From: Alentia gelatinosa
Taxonomy: Eukaryota; Annelida; Polychaeta; Phyllodocida; Polynoidae
DNA length: 64,000 bases
Direction of reading: 5' to 3'
Assembly: GCA_950022655.1 (NCBI GenBank)
Contig: OX465581.1
Span: forward strand, 26,693,300 to 26,757,299
The position numbers and the translations under genes are program-made. Every line of letters starts with the position of its first letter. Position 1 is the stretch's first letter. Positions 19,537-30,100 of this stretch are shown in pieces. The notes under the pieces were generated by a model. That model was not told where the DNA came from. It saw nothing but the letters and a program-made list of their open reading frames with translations, and searched no databases.

Positions 19537-22500
19537 CTGTAATACGCCATCTCACTTAATCAACAGGTACATTTGTGCGTAACAATTTGATTATGAGGGC
19601 ACAAGTGTATACATACATCTAGGCTACGTTACCAATGGCTCCCAATGAAGACATATTTCGCCTGGCTTTATTTAAAAGTCTCTCTGAATCCTGACAAGCG
19701 ACAGAAGATCTACCAGTACACTCTAATTGCTAGACAGTAAAACATCATCCTCAACAAAAGCCGAAGTCCCAAAAGTATAGGCAACAAAGAGAGGTGGTAC
19801 AGATTAGCAGCTGGGGCAATTCATAAAACATACCGTTGAATCCTCCAATGGCGTAGATACATCCATCAAGCACAACAGCGGCAAAGTTACTCCTTGCAGC
19901 AAACATCGGTGCGGAGGGCATCCAGCGTCCACTCTCCGGGCAGAAACGTTCCACTGACAAATTAATGGGAATAATAACTGGGTATTACGGCTCCTGCAGT
20001 TTGTTTGTTTGGTATCTTAGCAGTAAATCTATCACTGCTGGGGCGAAGAAGAAAAGGAGCTGCAGTGAGCCCCGAAACCCACAAAGTCCAACAACTTTCA
20101 GTGGCCTCTGCAGAACAATGAGCCTCCAACGGTATGAAGCGAAGAAGTGATCAACAGTGGAAATGAAGATGGAGAGATGATCCAAAGAACTAAATGAAGG
20201 ATAGAGGTATTAGGTAAATGTATTGGAGAAGGACTACGTAGATATGATGAATACTAGGAAAGACGGAAGGAAAGCTGTCTGGCATGGAAGAATGTAAGGA
20301 GTTGGGGAAGGAAGAGTGAAAGGGGAGGGAAGAATGAAAGACGGTTAGGAAAGAGGAAGATGAAGAAGCAAGGAAGAGGAAGGAGGGAGCGGAGGGGGTA
20401 GGAAGGAGAGAATGTGTGGAGAACAATGAAGAGACAAAAATGAGCGAAAAGCTGCTCTATGGACATAGAAAAAACTCACTGCTTTAGTGAGGAAAAAATA
20501 TGTAAAGCCTGGGCGGGCGGCAATGGGAAGGTATTCATAGGGGAAGGTCATTTGCTATTCTGTCAAGGTTGGTTATTTAAAAAGCAGACACAGCGCTGTG
20601 ACAACCGGTATAACGCGCGTCGCCCTTGCTCGCATATGCAGTATATATCACCCAGGCGATGTTTTACACTTTTTTTAATGAGCGCATAGGGAACCTCCAG
20701 AACTGATTTTTGCTGATACTCTTTACAAGAGTTATGGCTATGTCAGGCCAAAGATTATAGTCTTCGGTTAGAAATTTGCTTTGGAGCCTGATTTAGGATA
20801 GACAGTCTATATGATGTATAGAGAACACTCTCCAGATGTGATATCTGGCGGGGTAAAAAGCGTAACCACAGGCCCTTATAAAATGTTGCTGAAGATGCTT
20901 GAAGACATTGCTTTAGCGGTCTATATAGATAAAGGGTGCATGATCCAACTTTATGTACAAATCTTCATCTGCAGATGATCTAATTCAAGTTCTATCACAG
21001 CTTGAAAAACATAGTTATTCACGTTATATTTGTGAAATCACTGCAAGGGATTAGGGCGCTTGAAAATATATCACTATCTGTTTTATCTTAACATTTTCTC
21101 TTTTTTTAAATCATGTCACTAAGCGAACATTTTATCTTTAACAGCACAGCCAACATTGCTCAATTTCGGCATTCTCACGGTAGCCTAAAGGCCCGGCATT
21201 CACTGAGCTCCCGATACACTATCATAGGCTTTATGATGAATATCCAGACATAACATCGATATCGCATTGCCCACCGATGCGCGCATCTTAGGGTCTATCG
21301 TAGGCTATTGTGAGCTCAGTGGACGCCGGGCCTTAACGGTCAACAGAAGGGGCCAAGCCAGATATAGCCATGCAGTTTAAAGGATAATTTATTTCTATTA
21401 AATATTTTATGTCAGTTTAAGAAGAGTCGGAAACCGTAGAAATAGCGTCTGAATGAATGCATGTAATCACTTCCAACAGGGCGTCAAGCTTACCGGAAGA
21501 AAGTCGGCGTTCCCCGTCGAAGCCGCCGATGGCGTACAAGTAGCCGCCATGACAGATCACCGAAACCCCGCTCCGACGTTTCATCATCGGCTGAGGCAGC
21601 AGACTCCACTCTGACGTCAGAGGGTCAAAGACGTCTATTGTATCCAGGCAACGCTCTCCGTCAAAGCCCCCGATGACGTATACTTTACCTTTAAAATATT
21701 GAGTATAAAAATATAAGGAGAATTGTTTACACATTCATATATAGAATATCATGTTTGCATACGAAAATATAAACGTTGAACCACACATCAGAATACCCAC
21801 TAAGATTCTTCACGGAAATTGAGACATTGGGACATTGGGGTGGAGAGGGGAAATGGGGTCTATGTATGCACATTATTTGCCAGATAATAGTTATATAAAT
21901 CTAAATGCATCTCACATTCTCACTTGCATTCATCCTATACACGCTGGTAGACATCTAATTTAGACACCCCCTCCATGCACAACCCTGGGGAACTAGGATA
22001 TCATACATGGACACGGATGAGAGGACACGTGGAAGTGTATGAACTGACCCTTGAAAGCTGTCGCTCCGGCATCACTGCGTCTGGAGGTCATAGGTGGTAG
22101 CAGCGTCCACTGATTGGTAGAAGGTTCGTATCGCTCGGCGACGTTGAGACGTAATCGGCCGTCATAGCCACCGAGGGAGTAAATTTGGTTGTTAAGGGCA
22201 ACGGCACTGACGTAACAGCGATGTACGTGCATGGGTGCCACCTCACCCCACTTGGCCGACAGGGGGTCAAAAGTTCGAATACTGGAACATTTTTGGTAAA
22301 CAAATTATAAATAAATAAACAATAAAGACAAGTGTTGAAATTTTGAATAGCTTGTAAATTTTAGATAGCTTGTAAATCTACATTATACATGGTAGTACTT
22401 TAGGGGCCATTCATAAATGACGTCATGCATCAGTGGTAGGGGTGGCGTTCCAGTCTTCATGACCGAGCATGACAACGGGTTTTTTTGTTGCTGAATTTAT

Positions 22501-25500
22501 TGCATCTCTCAAACAGTACAGTTGAGTTTTTCTGATACAACAGTGCGGATTCATGGGTATACAAAACGGAATACCAACTTAATGCATCAAAGTAAGTGTT
22601 TATAGGATAAGGTAATAATGATTTGATAATTAAATCAATGATAGTTCACTGTTTTCAGTTCTTTGGTCGCAGATGTTCGCTAAGGAGTCCTCTATACTCT
22701 TGCCTGAACTTCTCTGGCGTTTTACAATTTTGTAGTCGCTCAGGTAACTCGTTCCATATCCTGGCTCCTTATGACTTATTTTATGACAAAACTTGACAAG
22801 GGGGATGACATCATTTATGGACAACCCCTTAAAGCCCGTAACAATGTCCATCTCTGGTTTTCTATCGTTAGTCTGACATGATAATAGTGCTAACAGAGCC
22901 AAATGCATGATATAAATGACTGATATGGGGTTTGTTTGTTTGTTTTGTTTAACGTCCAATTTGTTTGTGCCTGTTATTAAAACGAATAAAATTCATCTTT
23001 TTATAATTATCTTTATATTTGGCTAGTTGACACAGACATGCCCCGTGGCTAAGACTGTATCTGGTATTTTGTCCCCATAGCTTTAGTGTTGGGAATCCGC
23101 ACTCAATGTTCATGGAGTATTGCATGGAAATATTCAATGGGCGAGGACTTCACAAACCTTAGCCGATCAGTCAGTGATAGTGATGAAATAAATTCTGAAC
23201 CATACTCAATCCCTAGCTGTTAAAACATGCCATTGGTTTAGGTATGCTGCATAATCTCACTTTGCTTTGCTTCATGAGATTACTCCGCAGCCAAAATTCA
23301 TGGCATGTCATCAGTGCTTACGATCTCGATGCAGTTCCTTCTTAATATTGTTAATGATTTGTGAAAAATCCAGTTTTAGGTTTTGCGTTTATTGAATAAT
23401 CATGAACAATCAGATACAGCTCAGCGGTTCATCCTTGGTCTATGTGAAAGTTTGATTAATCCAATATCAATACACCTACTATAAAATCAAGCCATGGGAA
23501 ATTAAAGGTACAGGGGTTAGAGGATTACTTGATTGATCTTACCTGTTATAGTACTGGGTTCCATCAAACCCGCCAACCAAATAAATGCGGTTGCCGAGTT
23601 CGACAAGGCCATGGTAGGCTCGTGGTGAAACGTCCTCTAGCGATGGGTGGGAGAACCATCGATCGGCCCTTGGGTCGTAAGTCTCGAAGAAGCCGATTGG
23701 AGCACCCCCTGACCAGCCACCGATTATAAAGACCACGTCAAGCGGAATACGGGGCTGGATCTTTGATACAAGAAAAGCAAAAACGTACATGCGTCTGAAT
23801 TAGTGGGTCCGTGGATGGGAAAGATCAGATTCATGATTAATCAATAAATAAAGAATCAGAAAGTAAGTGATAAAGTTTGAAATGAAAAATGAGCTGAATA
23901 TAGTGAAAAGAAAGGGGAAAGGAAGGAAAGCAAGTGAAAATAATAATGGGTTAAAAAAAAAAGACAACAATAAAAATACAACGAAATCCCAAAAAGAAAG
24001 ATACCAGAGAAGAAAGGAGTAAAGGAGAGAGGCGCGAAAGGGTGAAAGAAAGGAGATATATGAAAAATAATATAGATTAAAAAAAATGCGCGAAATAAAG
24101 AAACTTGAGAAGAAAGGAATACCGGAGAAAAGAAGGGAGGCAAGAAAGAGGGTGAAAGAAGGAAGGCAAGTAAAAATTGATATAGGGTAAAAGGATGAAA
24201 TGCGAGAAAGAGCGTAACCAGGGAAGAAGGATGTGAAGAAGAGACGCTTATTCACTAGCTTTGAGTCTTGAATCATTTTAGAATTTAGCTGCCACAGCAA
24301 AAATATCTAGTTTTCTCCATGATCATTCAATCATAGTCAAAAATTGAATTAATAACTAACATATCACAGCTATATAATACAACAGTAGCTTTTTTTACTT
24401 CGAGTCTATCTTTTTAAGATAAACTTCCAGAGTAAATTACAGAGCGGGACTTCTGTTGATATTACCATTAGATTGAACTGTTTATTGACTGCATGACGTT
24501 GCCTGAATAGTTCTGGTTTATTCACGACTCCCGCAGCGACTGGGGTGAGGCCCACCGGGGTGTGGGAAACTAAGCGCCGGCTGCGGTGGGGAGACTGGAC
24601 GGCGGGGGCATCCCTGTGGGTCAGCCCCTCCCACCAGTGATTGATGATTGTCCAACAACAGTTATGCCCTGTACACACAGGACTCCTGTAGAGTCTTTCA
24701 TAGTAGTAGGGTCGTAAGTTCTAGCTTCAACACGCGTTTGTGAGAACTTGTCACAAGAAAAAGATTCTACTCTCGCAATGGTGCCTCGAACATATTCCAG
24801 AAAACACCTTCTATCACTTTTTAGTTGGATTTGGGCATTATTTAAAAAAGGTACAGATATCTATCTCAGCCCTGGTATTTTTTCCCATAGACTTAACATT
24901 GGGAACTCGTATCCAACGCCCGTTGAGTATTTAAAAAAAACAACTCGATAGGGGATTATGTCACAAAGGTTAGCCCCATTAGTCAATGTCAAGGGTGAGA
25001 TAAATTCGTTTGATTCACGTAATTCACGTTGCTTCGCCTTGTGAATGACCCTAAACTTTCACAGATTTCCTTTATAGTATCATCCAGGTATATATATATA
25101 TATGTTTGTTTAATAATATCACTTACCAGCGGACTTAAGAATTTGAAGCTAGACTCCCTCATACCTCGCTCTACACCGTACAGGATTTCCCAGGCCTGCT
25201 GGATAATTTCTGTACATGCGTCGTTGTCTTTTATGTAGCTATGGCCACCTATGAAGTCCAGGAAATAGCTGGGCTGAACTAGTCCCAGTCTGACGGTTAG
25301 AAGAAGGCCTGGGACAGACTGAATGCGGTCCTTTGCTGCATAGTCTACCCAACGAATAATTGCCTCATATACCTGAATGTAAGAACAAGACCGCAAATTA
25401 TCAAAAGACATTTATCATATTACTTACTTTTTTTAAAAGGCATGATTTCAACAGGATTTGCTTGGTTTTTCTATCCCAAAAAGAGACAGACTTAACCAGA

Positions 25501-27277
25501 CCTGTGCATAGAGACCGAAATACCACGAGAGTGAGATTCTCGTGTATAGAAAAAACTGCAACTTGTCGAAAATAAAGTTCAGTGCTGTAGTTTTGTGTTC
25601 TCCTTTCCCTGAGATGCCTCTGACAGCGCTACCATTTTGAAAATGGCACAAGCTTTGCTGGTCGCTAGATTGTGATTAGATTGCCATCTAGGGATGGGGA
25701 AAACCTAAAGAGGTTGTTCCATCGGGATGTCTGCATACCAACTGACGAATCGTGCGGCATCGTATGACAGACGTTTGTAGTAATCGGAGCAGTGGAACAG
25801 GTAACATTACCCCTTATCCCTGGATGAAAGGAAGGAGGCCGTAGTTGGGCAAATACAATTTTATAAATGATAATAAGGATTTCAGTTGTCCTCATCAATT
25901 AATATTGAAAATTTATTTATATCAATTATTGATAATATATGTAATAATTGACTAAGAGAGTAATTAGCCAATTGTATATAATATATCATATAATAAAATA
26001 CAAGAGGCCTACGAAGGTAGGTGAAGTTGAGAGAGATGTGGGTGGGTGGTTAAAAAGGTAGAAAAAATGAATTGAGAGTTGCCGTCGCTAAGCATAGCGC
26101 TATCGGAATTTTTGTCTGACGTCATTTTTGCTACGTATTTTTCCCGCAATCGCCGACCGATAAACTGTACTCTACCCGCTGTGGGAACTCCACATATTAT
26201 GAAATCTCTACATAAAACAATATGGGCGCATGGAATCTGCCAACAAAAGAGATTCCGACCACCCAGGATTTCCAGGAAAATGGTCCCATCCAAAATATCT
26301 AGTACTTTCAAATGAAAAAAAGACAGTTTCTTGAATGCTTATTTAATACTAACGAATTATGAATAGTTACAATGATATCACACATCAGGGGGAAACACGT
26401 TTATAAGTGTGGATGGGCCACCGACGGCGACGTAGTAAACAAAGTCAAATACCGAAGGTTTGACATTTCTAATACTATATAGTATATTACAAGGTAGAGA
26501 TCACAGAAATGCTGTTTCACCAATACCAAATTATATGTCTCATGAAATAGCAATTAGCATATATACTTTTTTTAATTCCGACTTTCTTTAACAGCTACCA
26601 TTCATTATCCTTACCTCCTCTTCTTGCTTTACATGCAGTCGATTATCGGAAAGAATGTTTGATAGCATTTCCACATCAAGTTCTAAGAATTCCGTACTTT
26701 GTGTAGCAACATAGCGAAAATTATCCAATAAGTACTTGCGTGATTTTCCATACAAGTCTATTAAATTGTATCGTTGTGCAAATTCCATGATACCAACACA
26801 GTTTGTGTGATTTAATTGCGAAATGAAGAATTCACAACAGGCATTTCTTAATCCTGGCATCAACAACGTATCAGCAATAGGTAATAAAGTGCAGACCGAC
26901 TCAGCTGTGAGACTGGCCTTCCTTGTATACACATACTCAATAATAAGGTTCATCATTTGCTGGTTCACGCCACTAATTTGTACTTCGTTTGCTTTTGTTT
27001 CTTTCATGCCATTTGTGAAAAGTGCCCTAAAATATTCACTATTTGCCGCAAGGACAGCTTTATGAACGGGGAATCTTTGCTGATCGACGAGGAGAACTAC
27101 GTCGCACAAAAGATGTTGTGTTCTAAGTTTGTTTATAGCTTCCCATACTTCCTGAATTTCGTTTTGGTCATCCACATTCAGAGTGACCATCTCTCCAGCA
27201 GCTGTGTCCATACCTGGTGTGATCCCGAAAATAATTCGCTGGAAGAATCCTGAAATAAAGCTCTTCAAATAGTTCAT
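19286..27277 (-). CDS. KLHL10: Kelch-like protein 10 (BTB-BACK-Kelch Cullin-3 adaptor)
   Basis: Seven minus-strand exons (27277-26615, 25372-25127, 23760-23543, 22281-22049, 21688-21494, 19953-19834, 19536-19286) join in frame to 641 codons plus TGA. Domains: BTB (about residues 50-160, LCDVVLLVD and FPVHKAVLAANSEYFRALF), BACK (about 165-300, NCVGIMEFAQRY), then six Kelch repeats with GG doublets and spaced Tyr/Trp. The C-terminal motif DMSINRSALKACVI, and the block FIIGGWSGG opening the first Kelch repeat, match KLHL10 rather than other KLHL proteins. Known role: substrate adaptor of a CUL3-RBX1 ubiquitin ligase, testis-specific and needed for late spermatid maturation in mammals. Start choice: the first ATG (27277) has a poor context, while the in-frame ATG at 27211 (G at -3 and +4) gives 619 residues, closer to the human length of about 608. 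All splice phases agree. Confidence 0.93.
19834..19953 (-). CDS. KLHL10: KLHL10 exon 6
   Basis: 120-nt exon with acceptor ATTTGTCAG and donor GTATGT. Encodes VERFCPESGRWMPSAPM through YAIGGFNG (Kelch 5/6), phases 1/1. Confidence 0.92.
20005..20112 (-). mobile_element. SINE fragment in KLHL10 intron 5
   Basis: On the minus strand, ACTTTGTGGGTTTC…CCCCAGCAGTGATAGATTTACTGC matches the SINE body, and a GTTTGTTTG tail-like end joins it after an internal deletion. Confidence 0.7.
20180..20460. repeat. purine-rich low-complexity tract
   Basis: Nearly all-purine on the plus strand (GGAAG/GAGGAA words), so polypyrimidine in the KLHL10 transcript. Open frames through it are composition artefacts. Confidence 0.75.
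20470..21180. other. KLHL10 intron 5, no feature recognised
   Basis: No exon, element or repeat recognised in this stretch. Confidence 0.5.
21189..21333. mobile_element. 145-bp MITE with TAA target duplication (Harbinger-like)
   Basis: Terminal inverted repeats start AGGCCCGGC and extend 22 bp to GAGCTC with two mismatches. TAA flanks both sides (21186-21188 and 21334-21336). A 3-bp TAA duplication fits PIF/Harbinger elements. No coding capacity, so nonautonomous. Lies in KLHL10 intron 5. Confidence 0.75.
21494..21688 (-). CDS. KLHL10: KLHL10 exon 5
   Basis: 195-nt exon, acceptor ATTTTAAAG, donor GTAAGC. Encodes Kelch 4 and the first half of Kelch 5 (VYVIGGFDGERCLD and LYAIGGFDGERRLSS). An exact TGACGTCA is in the coding sequence at 21612-21619. 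Confidence 0.92.
21689..22048. other. KLHL10 intron 4, no feature recognised
   Basis: 360 bp with a short purine-rich patch near 21830. No element identified. Confidence 0.55.
22049..22281 (-). CDS. KLHL10: KLHL10 exon 4
   Basis: 233-nt exon with acceptor ATGTTCCAG and a less common but valid donor GTCAGT. Encodes the second half of Kelch 2 (RTFDPLSAKWGEVAPM) and most of Kelch 3 (YSLGGYDGRLRLNVAERYEP). Confidence 0.92.
22282..22654. other. KLHL10 intron 3, proximal part, no feature recognised
   Basis: AT-rich. It contains an exact TGACGTCA at 22418-22425 but no recognised element. Confidence 0.5.
22655..22768 (-). pseudogene. LINE reverse-transcriptase C-terminal fragment
   Basis: The minus-strand frame reads GARIWNELPERLQ then EKFRQEYRGLLSEHL and a stop, matching the WN-x-LP motif near the C-terminus of non-LTR retrotransposon ORF2. 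Only this tail remains. Confidence 0.65.
22928..22966 (-). mobile_element. SINE tail fragment
   Basis: GTTTGTTTTGTTTAACGTCC then AATTTGTT is the reverse complement of the SINE 3' tail (AACAAATTGGA…TTAAAC). Confidence 0.6.
22967..23542. other. KLHL10 intron 3, distal part; diverged repeat shared with 24.9 kb
   Basis: The segment near 23078-23250 (CCCATAGCTTTAGTGTTGGGAA…) is a diverged relative of 24885-25020. Class unknown; nothing else recognised. Confidence 0.45.
23543..23760 (-). CDS. KLHL10: KLHL10 exon 3
   Basis: 218-nt exon with acceptor TGTATCAAAG and donor GTAAGA. Encodes IQPRIPLDVVFIIGGWSGG (linker and Kelch 1) and the start of Kelch 2 (YLVGGFDGTQYYN), ending at phase 2. Confidence 0.93.
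23840..24250. repeat. purine-rich minisatellite-like array, about 105-115 bp period
   Basis: Three diverged units share GAGAAGAAAGGA, a GGTGAAAGAA word and an AT-rich spacer (AATTGATATAGGGTAAAA / AATAATATAGATTAAAA). Strongly purine-biased on plus. Lies in KLHL10 intron 2. Confidence 0.6.
24251..25126. other. KLHL10 intron 2, remainder
   Basis: Contains a GC-rich patch at 24520-24650 without recognised coding similarity, the diverged repeat near 24885-25020, and a short (TA)n at 25089-25103. Confidence 0.45.
25127..25372 (-). CDS. KLHL10: KLHL10 exon 2 (BACK domain)
   Basis: 246-nt exon, acceptor CTTACATTCAG, donor GTAAGT, phase 0 on both sides. Encodes VYEAIIRWVDYAAKDR and the BACK-domain helices to the BACK-Kelch linker. 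Confidence 0.93.
25373..26614. other. KLHL10 intron 1, no element recognised
   Basis: AT-rich. It contains an exact TGACGTCA at 26117-26124. No exon or repeat class identified. Confidence 0.5.
26615..27277 (-). CDS. KLHL10: KLHL10 exon 1 (BTB and start of BACK)
   Basis: Exon of up to 663 nt ending KQEEE before GTAAGG. Carries the whole BTB domain and the first BACK helices. The first 22 codons (from 27277) are hydrophobic/amphipathic and may not be translated if initiation is at 27211. Confidence 0.93.
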
Positions 27278-27343
27278 TAGGCCTTCGTCAGGTTAAGGCG
27301 GTTGAATGCTAAAAGCCCGGAAGTCTGTGTTGCTTAGCAAATG

Positions 27344-27372
27344 TGACGTCATGTTTATCCGGCGACGTCATC
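27344..27372 (-). promoter_or_regulatory. KLHL10 upstream region: cAMP-response element and half site
   Basis: Exact palindromic CRE TGACGTCA at 27344-27351, about 67 bp upstream of the first ATG, with a near-match CGACGTCATC at 27363-27372. CRE sites bound by CREM are a known driver of post-meiotic testis genes in mammals. Use here is inferred. Confidence 0.55.
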
Positions 27373-27627
27373 ACGGTGGATTCCCAAAAGTACGGAAAAC
27401 TGGTGCGCCTTGATGAATGATACCACGTGTATTTCTGTCGACCTTCTGAGACAGCTGGGGGTTATTTCATATTGCATGTGTCATTAATAACATAGCATGT
27501 TTTTGGGTATAAAAAAAACGAGAAACAAGGAACATGTTAGAGCAGCCACTTCTTTAAATAGGGGTTCAACAGACTCCCCCAAGTTTTTTATGGTGACCTT
27601 GTTCAGCAGTTGTCAGTTAGTCAATTG

Positions 27628-28219
27628 AATTTATCTCACCCCTAGTACAAGCTTAGCCATAGAAGTAACATTAGGAAAAAATACTCAACGATCACCCCCG
27701 TAAAGTGATAATACTACGCAACGGCCGTGGCGTATTGAATGTGAGATGACGTCATATGTGTTTGCTAGGTATATTCGAACTATTCTGATACTCTGATGCT
27801 ATCAAATATCATAGAAAGGGGTGAGATAAATCCAGAACCGCACTCGAATCGTAAAATAGACAATATTTCACTTGCTTGGATGTGCCATAATCGTCACTCG
27901 GCTTCGCCTCGATAACGATTGCGGCCCAGCCAAACTCGAGAAGATTATCGAGGCGAAGCCGAGTGACGATTATGGCACAGCCAAACGAGTGGAATATTGT
28001 CTATTTTACGATTTGAGTGCGGTTCTGGATTTATCTTACCCCTTTCTATGACATTAAAAATCATCACAACTTCAGAATAATCAGAATATACTTAGCAAAT
28101 CCACTACGCCACAGCAGTGGCGTAGTAATGTAACTTTACCAGGGAGATCGTTGAGTATATTTTTCTTATGTTGAGTATATTTTTCTATGGCTAAACTTGT
28201 ACCAGGGGTGAGATAAATT
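27628..28219. mobile_element. foldback element with long inverted arms
   Basis: AATTTATCTCACCCCTAG…TTAGCCATAG at the left end is the reverse complement of the right end with about two mismatches. The arms stay complementary toward a centre at about 27915-27945, where TCGAGGCGAAGCCGAGTGAC pairs with its complement. No coding capacity. A truncated relative is at 16326-16669. It lies about 350 bp upstream of KLHL10 and carries TGACGTCA at 27747. Confidence 0.85.
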
Positions 28220-28230
28220 CTAGGATGAGA

Positions 28231-28351
28231 CCATGCTGTACAAATCACAGAACGAGATGCTAATTTACGGTATGTACGGACCAAGGCGATTACGCCGAGT
28301 TCCGTACAAACGGTAAATTATCATCGAGATCTGTGACTTGTACAAGCATGG
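28231..28351. repeat. 121-bp near-perfect palindrome
   Basis: CCATGCTGTACAAATCACAG… pairs with …CTGTGACTTGTACAAGCATGG over about 50-bp arms. A single arm is found at 14228-14281, so it is a dispersed foldback family. Confidence 0.85.
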
Positions 28352-29389
28352 TTGGACGTGACATATTTACTATATACCCGAAATTTGAAAAAAAAAATCA
28401 GTTTCATTTTTCTTAAGAACCAAAATTTTAATGCAAATATACTGTAAATATGCACTGTTTCAGTATATGACATAAAAATACTGTACGGACCACTGGTCTG
28501 TACACCAAAATACAAACTAGGCCTACCTACCCATACACATTAGTATCCTATTATGTATAGTTGTATTTGTAGGTGGCTACTCCAGTCACCCTCCTGTTCT
28601 ATTTAAATAACCCTACCAGTGCTGCCACTCTGTGAGCAGCTGGTGTACTACTCACTGTGACCTAGATTCAAATGTAGGGCAACAGGATGTCATGTGACTT
28701 CCATCTTGTATCCTCTCACACAGGAATAAACATCTCCAGCATAATCTACAAACATCTGCCAGTCTTATCATTATGGTGCAATATCACACTCTACAAAGCC
28801 TGTACGGTGTCCATTCTTGGTCATTTGTTAAAATAATATGGCCCTCCTGACTGCGGCGTTTTCATCATATGCACTAGGAGAAAAAATTCTGTTCAGCCAC
28901 ACCATGGCGTAAAAAATATTAATACTACCCACAATACCATGTGACTTGATGACATTAGGAGCAAAAAAATAAACAAACAAAATGGCAGACATTTTCCCTA
29001 TTCGGAAGATTAGGCCTATTTGTATAGTAAGATTGACCAGCACTACACACACACCCGAAATCAACGTAAAATAAACAGGCAAATATTACTTAAGCATTAT
29101 AGATACATACCCTATAAGGACATTATCACCTTAGAATATATGAGAGAAAAAAACCCGCCCGTACAATTGATTTCGGAGCAAAAGTTACTATATATGACGT
29201 CATTACTACCGCTCACTCTCGCAGCAGAACTTTCGCGACACTTGCCCTTCCTTTAATCTCTGCTACAACCCCTGCTAAAACCTCTCAATAGGGAGCCAAA
29301 GTGAACCCGCACCAACCACAGATAGCCGGTCACAAAATAGTATTTCCGGATATAGGCACACAGTAGGCCTACTAAGACTATGTAGGTTC
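28352..29389. other. no gene recognised
   Basis: AT-rich. An exact TGACGTCA lies at 29205-29212. Nothing else identified. Confidence 0.5.
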
Positions 29390-29650
29390 GAGATTATATG
29401 TCTCATTCTCCAATCATTTAGATCCAAATTTTTAATAAACTTAACAACTGTCATCGTAGTTTCGAAACAAAGTTATTCAGAGACGATAGTAGTAAACCTC
29501 ACTTCGAAAGTAACAAAAGAGACCAAAAACGAAAGTCTAGCCTCAAACCCCCATAGCTTTAGCACTAAGCCTCGTTCTTACTGGCCACCGGAAACGTTGT
29601 TTTGTAGGTGGGTATCTGTGGTTTCAGCGGGTTCACTTTGGCTCCTTATA
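29390..29650 (+). repeat. interspersed repeat, copy 2
   Basis: Same order of blocks as 1840-2090 (GAGACGATAGTAGTAAAC, CCCCCATAGCTTTAGCAC, CTGGCCACCGGAAA). Diverged but colinear. Followed by another exact TGACGTCA at 29660. Confidence 0.7.
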
Positions 29651-30100
29651 ACGACGTTCTGACGTCATTGCGGAGGCGCCACTAAACGGAACACCAGTGA
29701 ACTATTCATGAAGGTGATGTTCGGAGATTCATGGTGCCTTGCTGTAGGTTGAGATCATGAGACAGTGAGTTGCAAAATGGCGTTTTCAATGATTTCTCGG
29801 TATAGAGTAATAAAGAGACACGGTGAGTGTGACTGAATTACATCTGTTCCTCGATATTTTGGTCAGAAATATCTCTGAACAGATTCCATTTAGTCACACT
29901 AACCATGTCTCTCTATATCATTACATACCTATGGCCAAAGGTTTATGAAATACAAGTTCGAGTTTTTAAATACACGAGAATCTCACTCCCGTGGTGCTTC
30001 AGTCTCCAACCCTATGTCTGGTTCACTCTGTCTCTATGTGCGGGAAGATCTCCAAGCGGATAGTACCGAAAATTACACGTTTTATATGTGGTAGGTAATT
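29651..30100. other. no feature recognised
   Basis: Contains a diverged inverted pair (AGAGACACGGTGAGTGTGAC near 29814 and GTCACACTAACCATGTCTC near 29894), suggesting yet another small foldback. No coding signal. Confidence 0.45.

Noticed and set aside
20190..20551. Overlapping Ser/Pro/Phe-rich minus-strand frames
   Set aside because: Low-complexity translation of a purine/pyrimidine tract.
23800..24300. 166-codon Phe/Leu/Ser-rich minus-strand frame
   Set aside because: It is the pyrimidine-rich strand of the minisatellite in KLHL10 intron 2.
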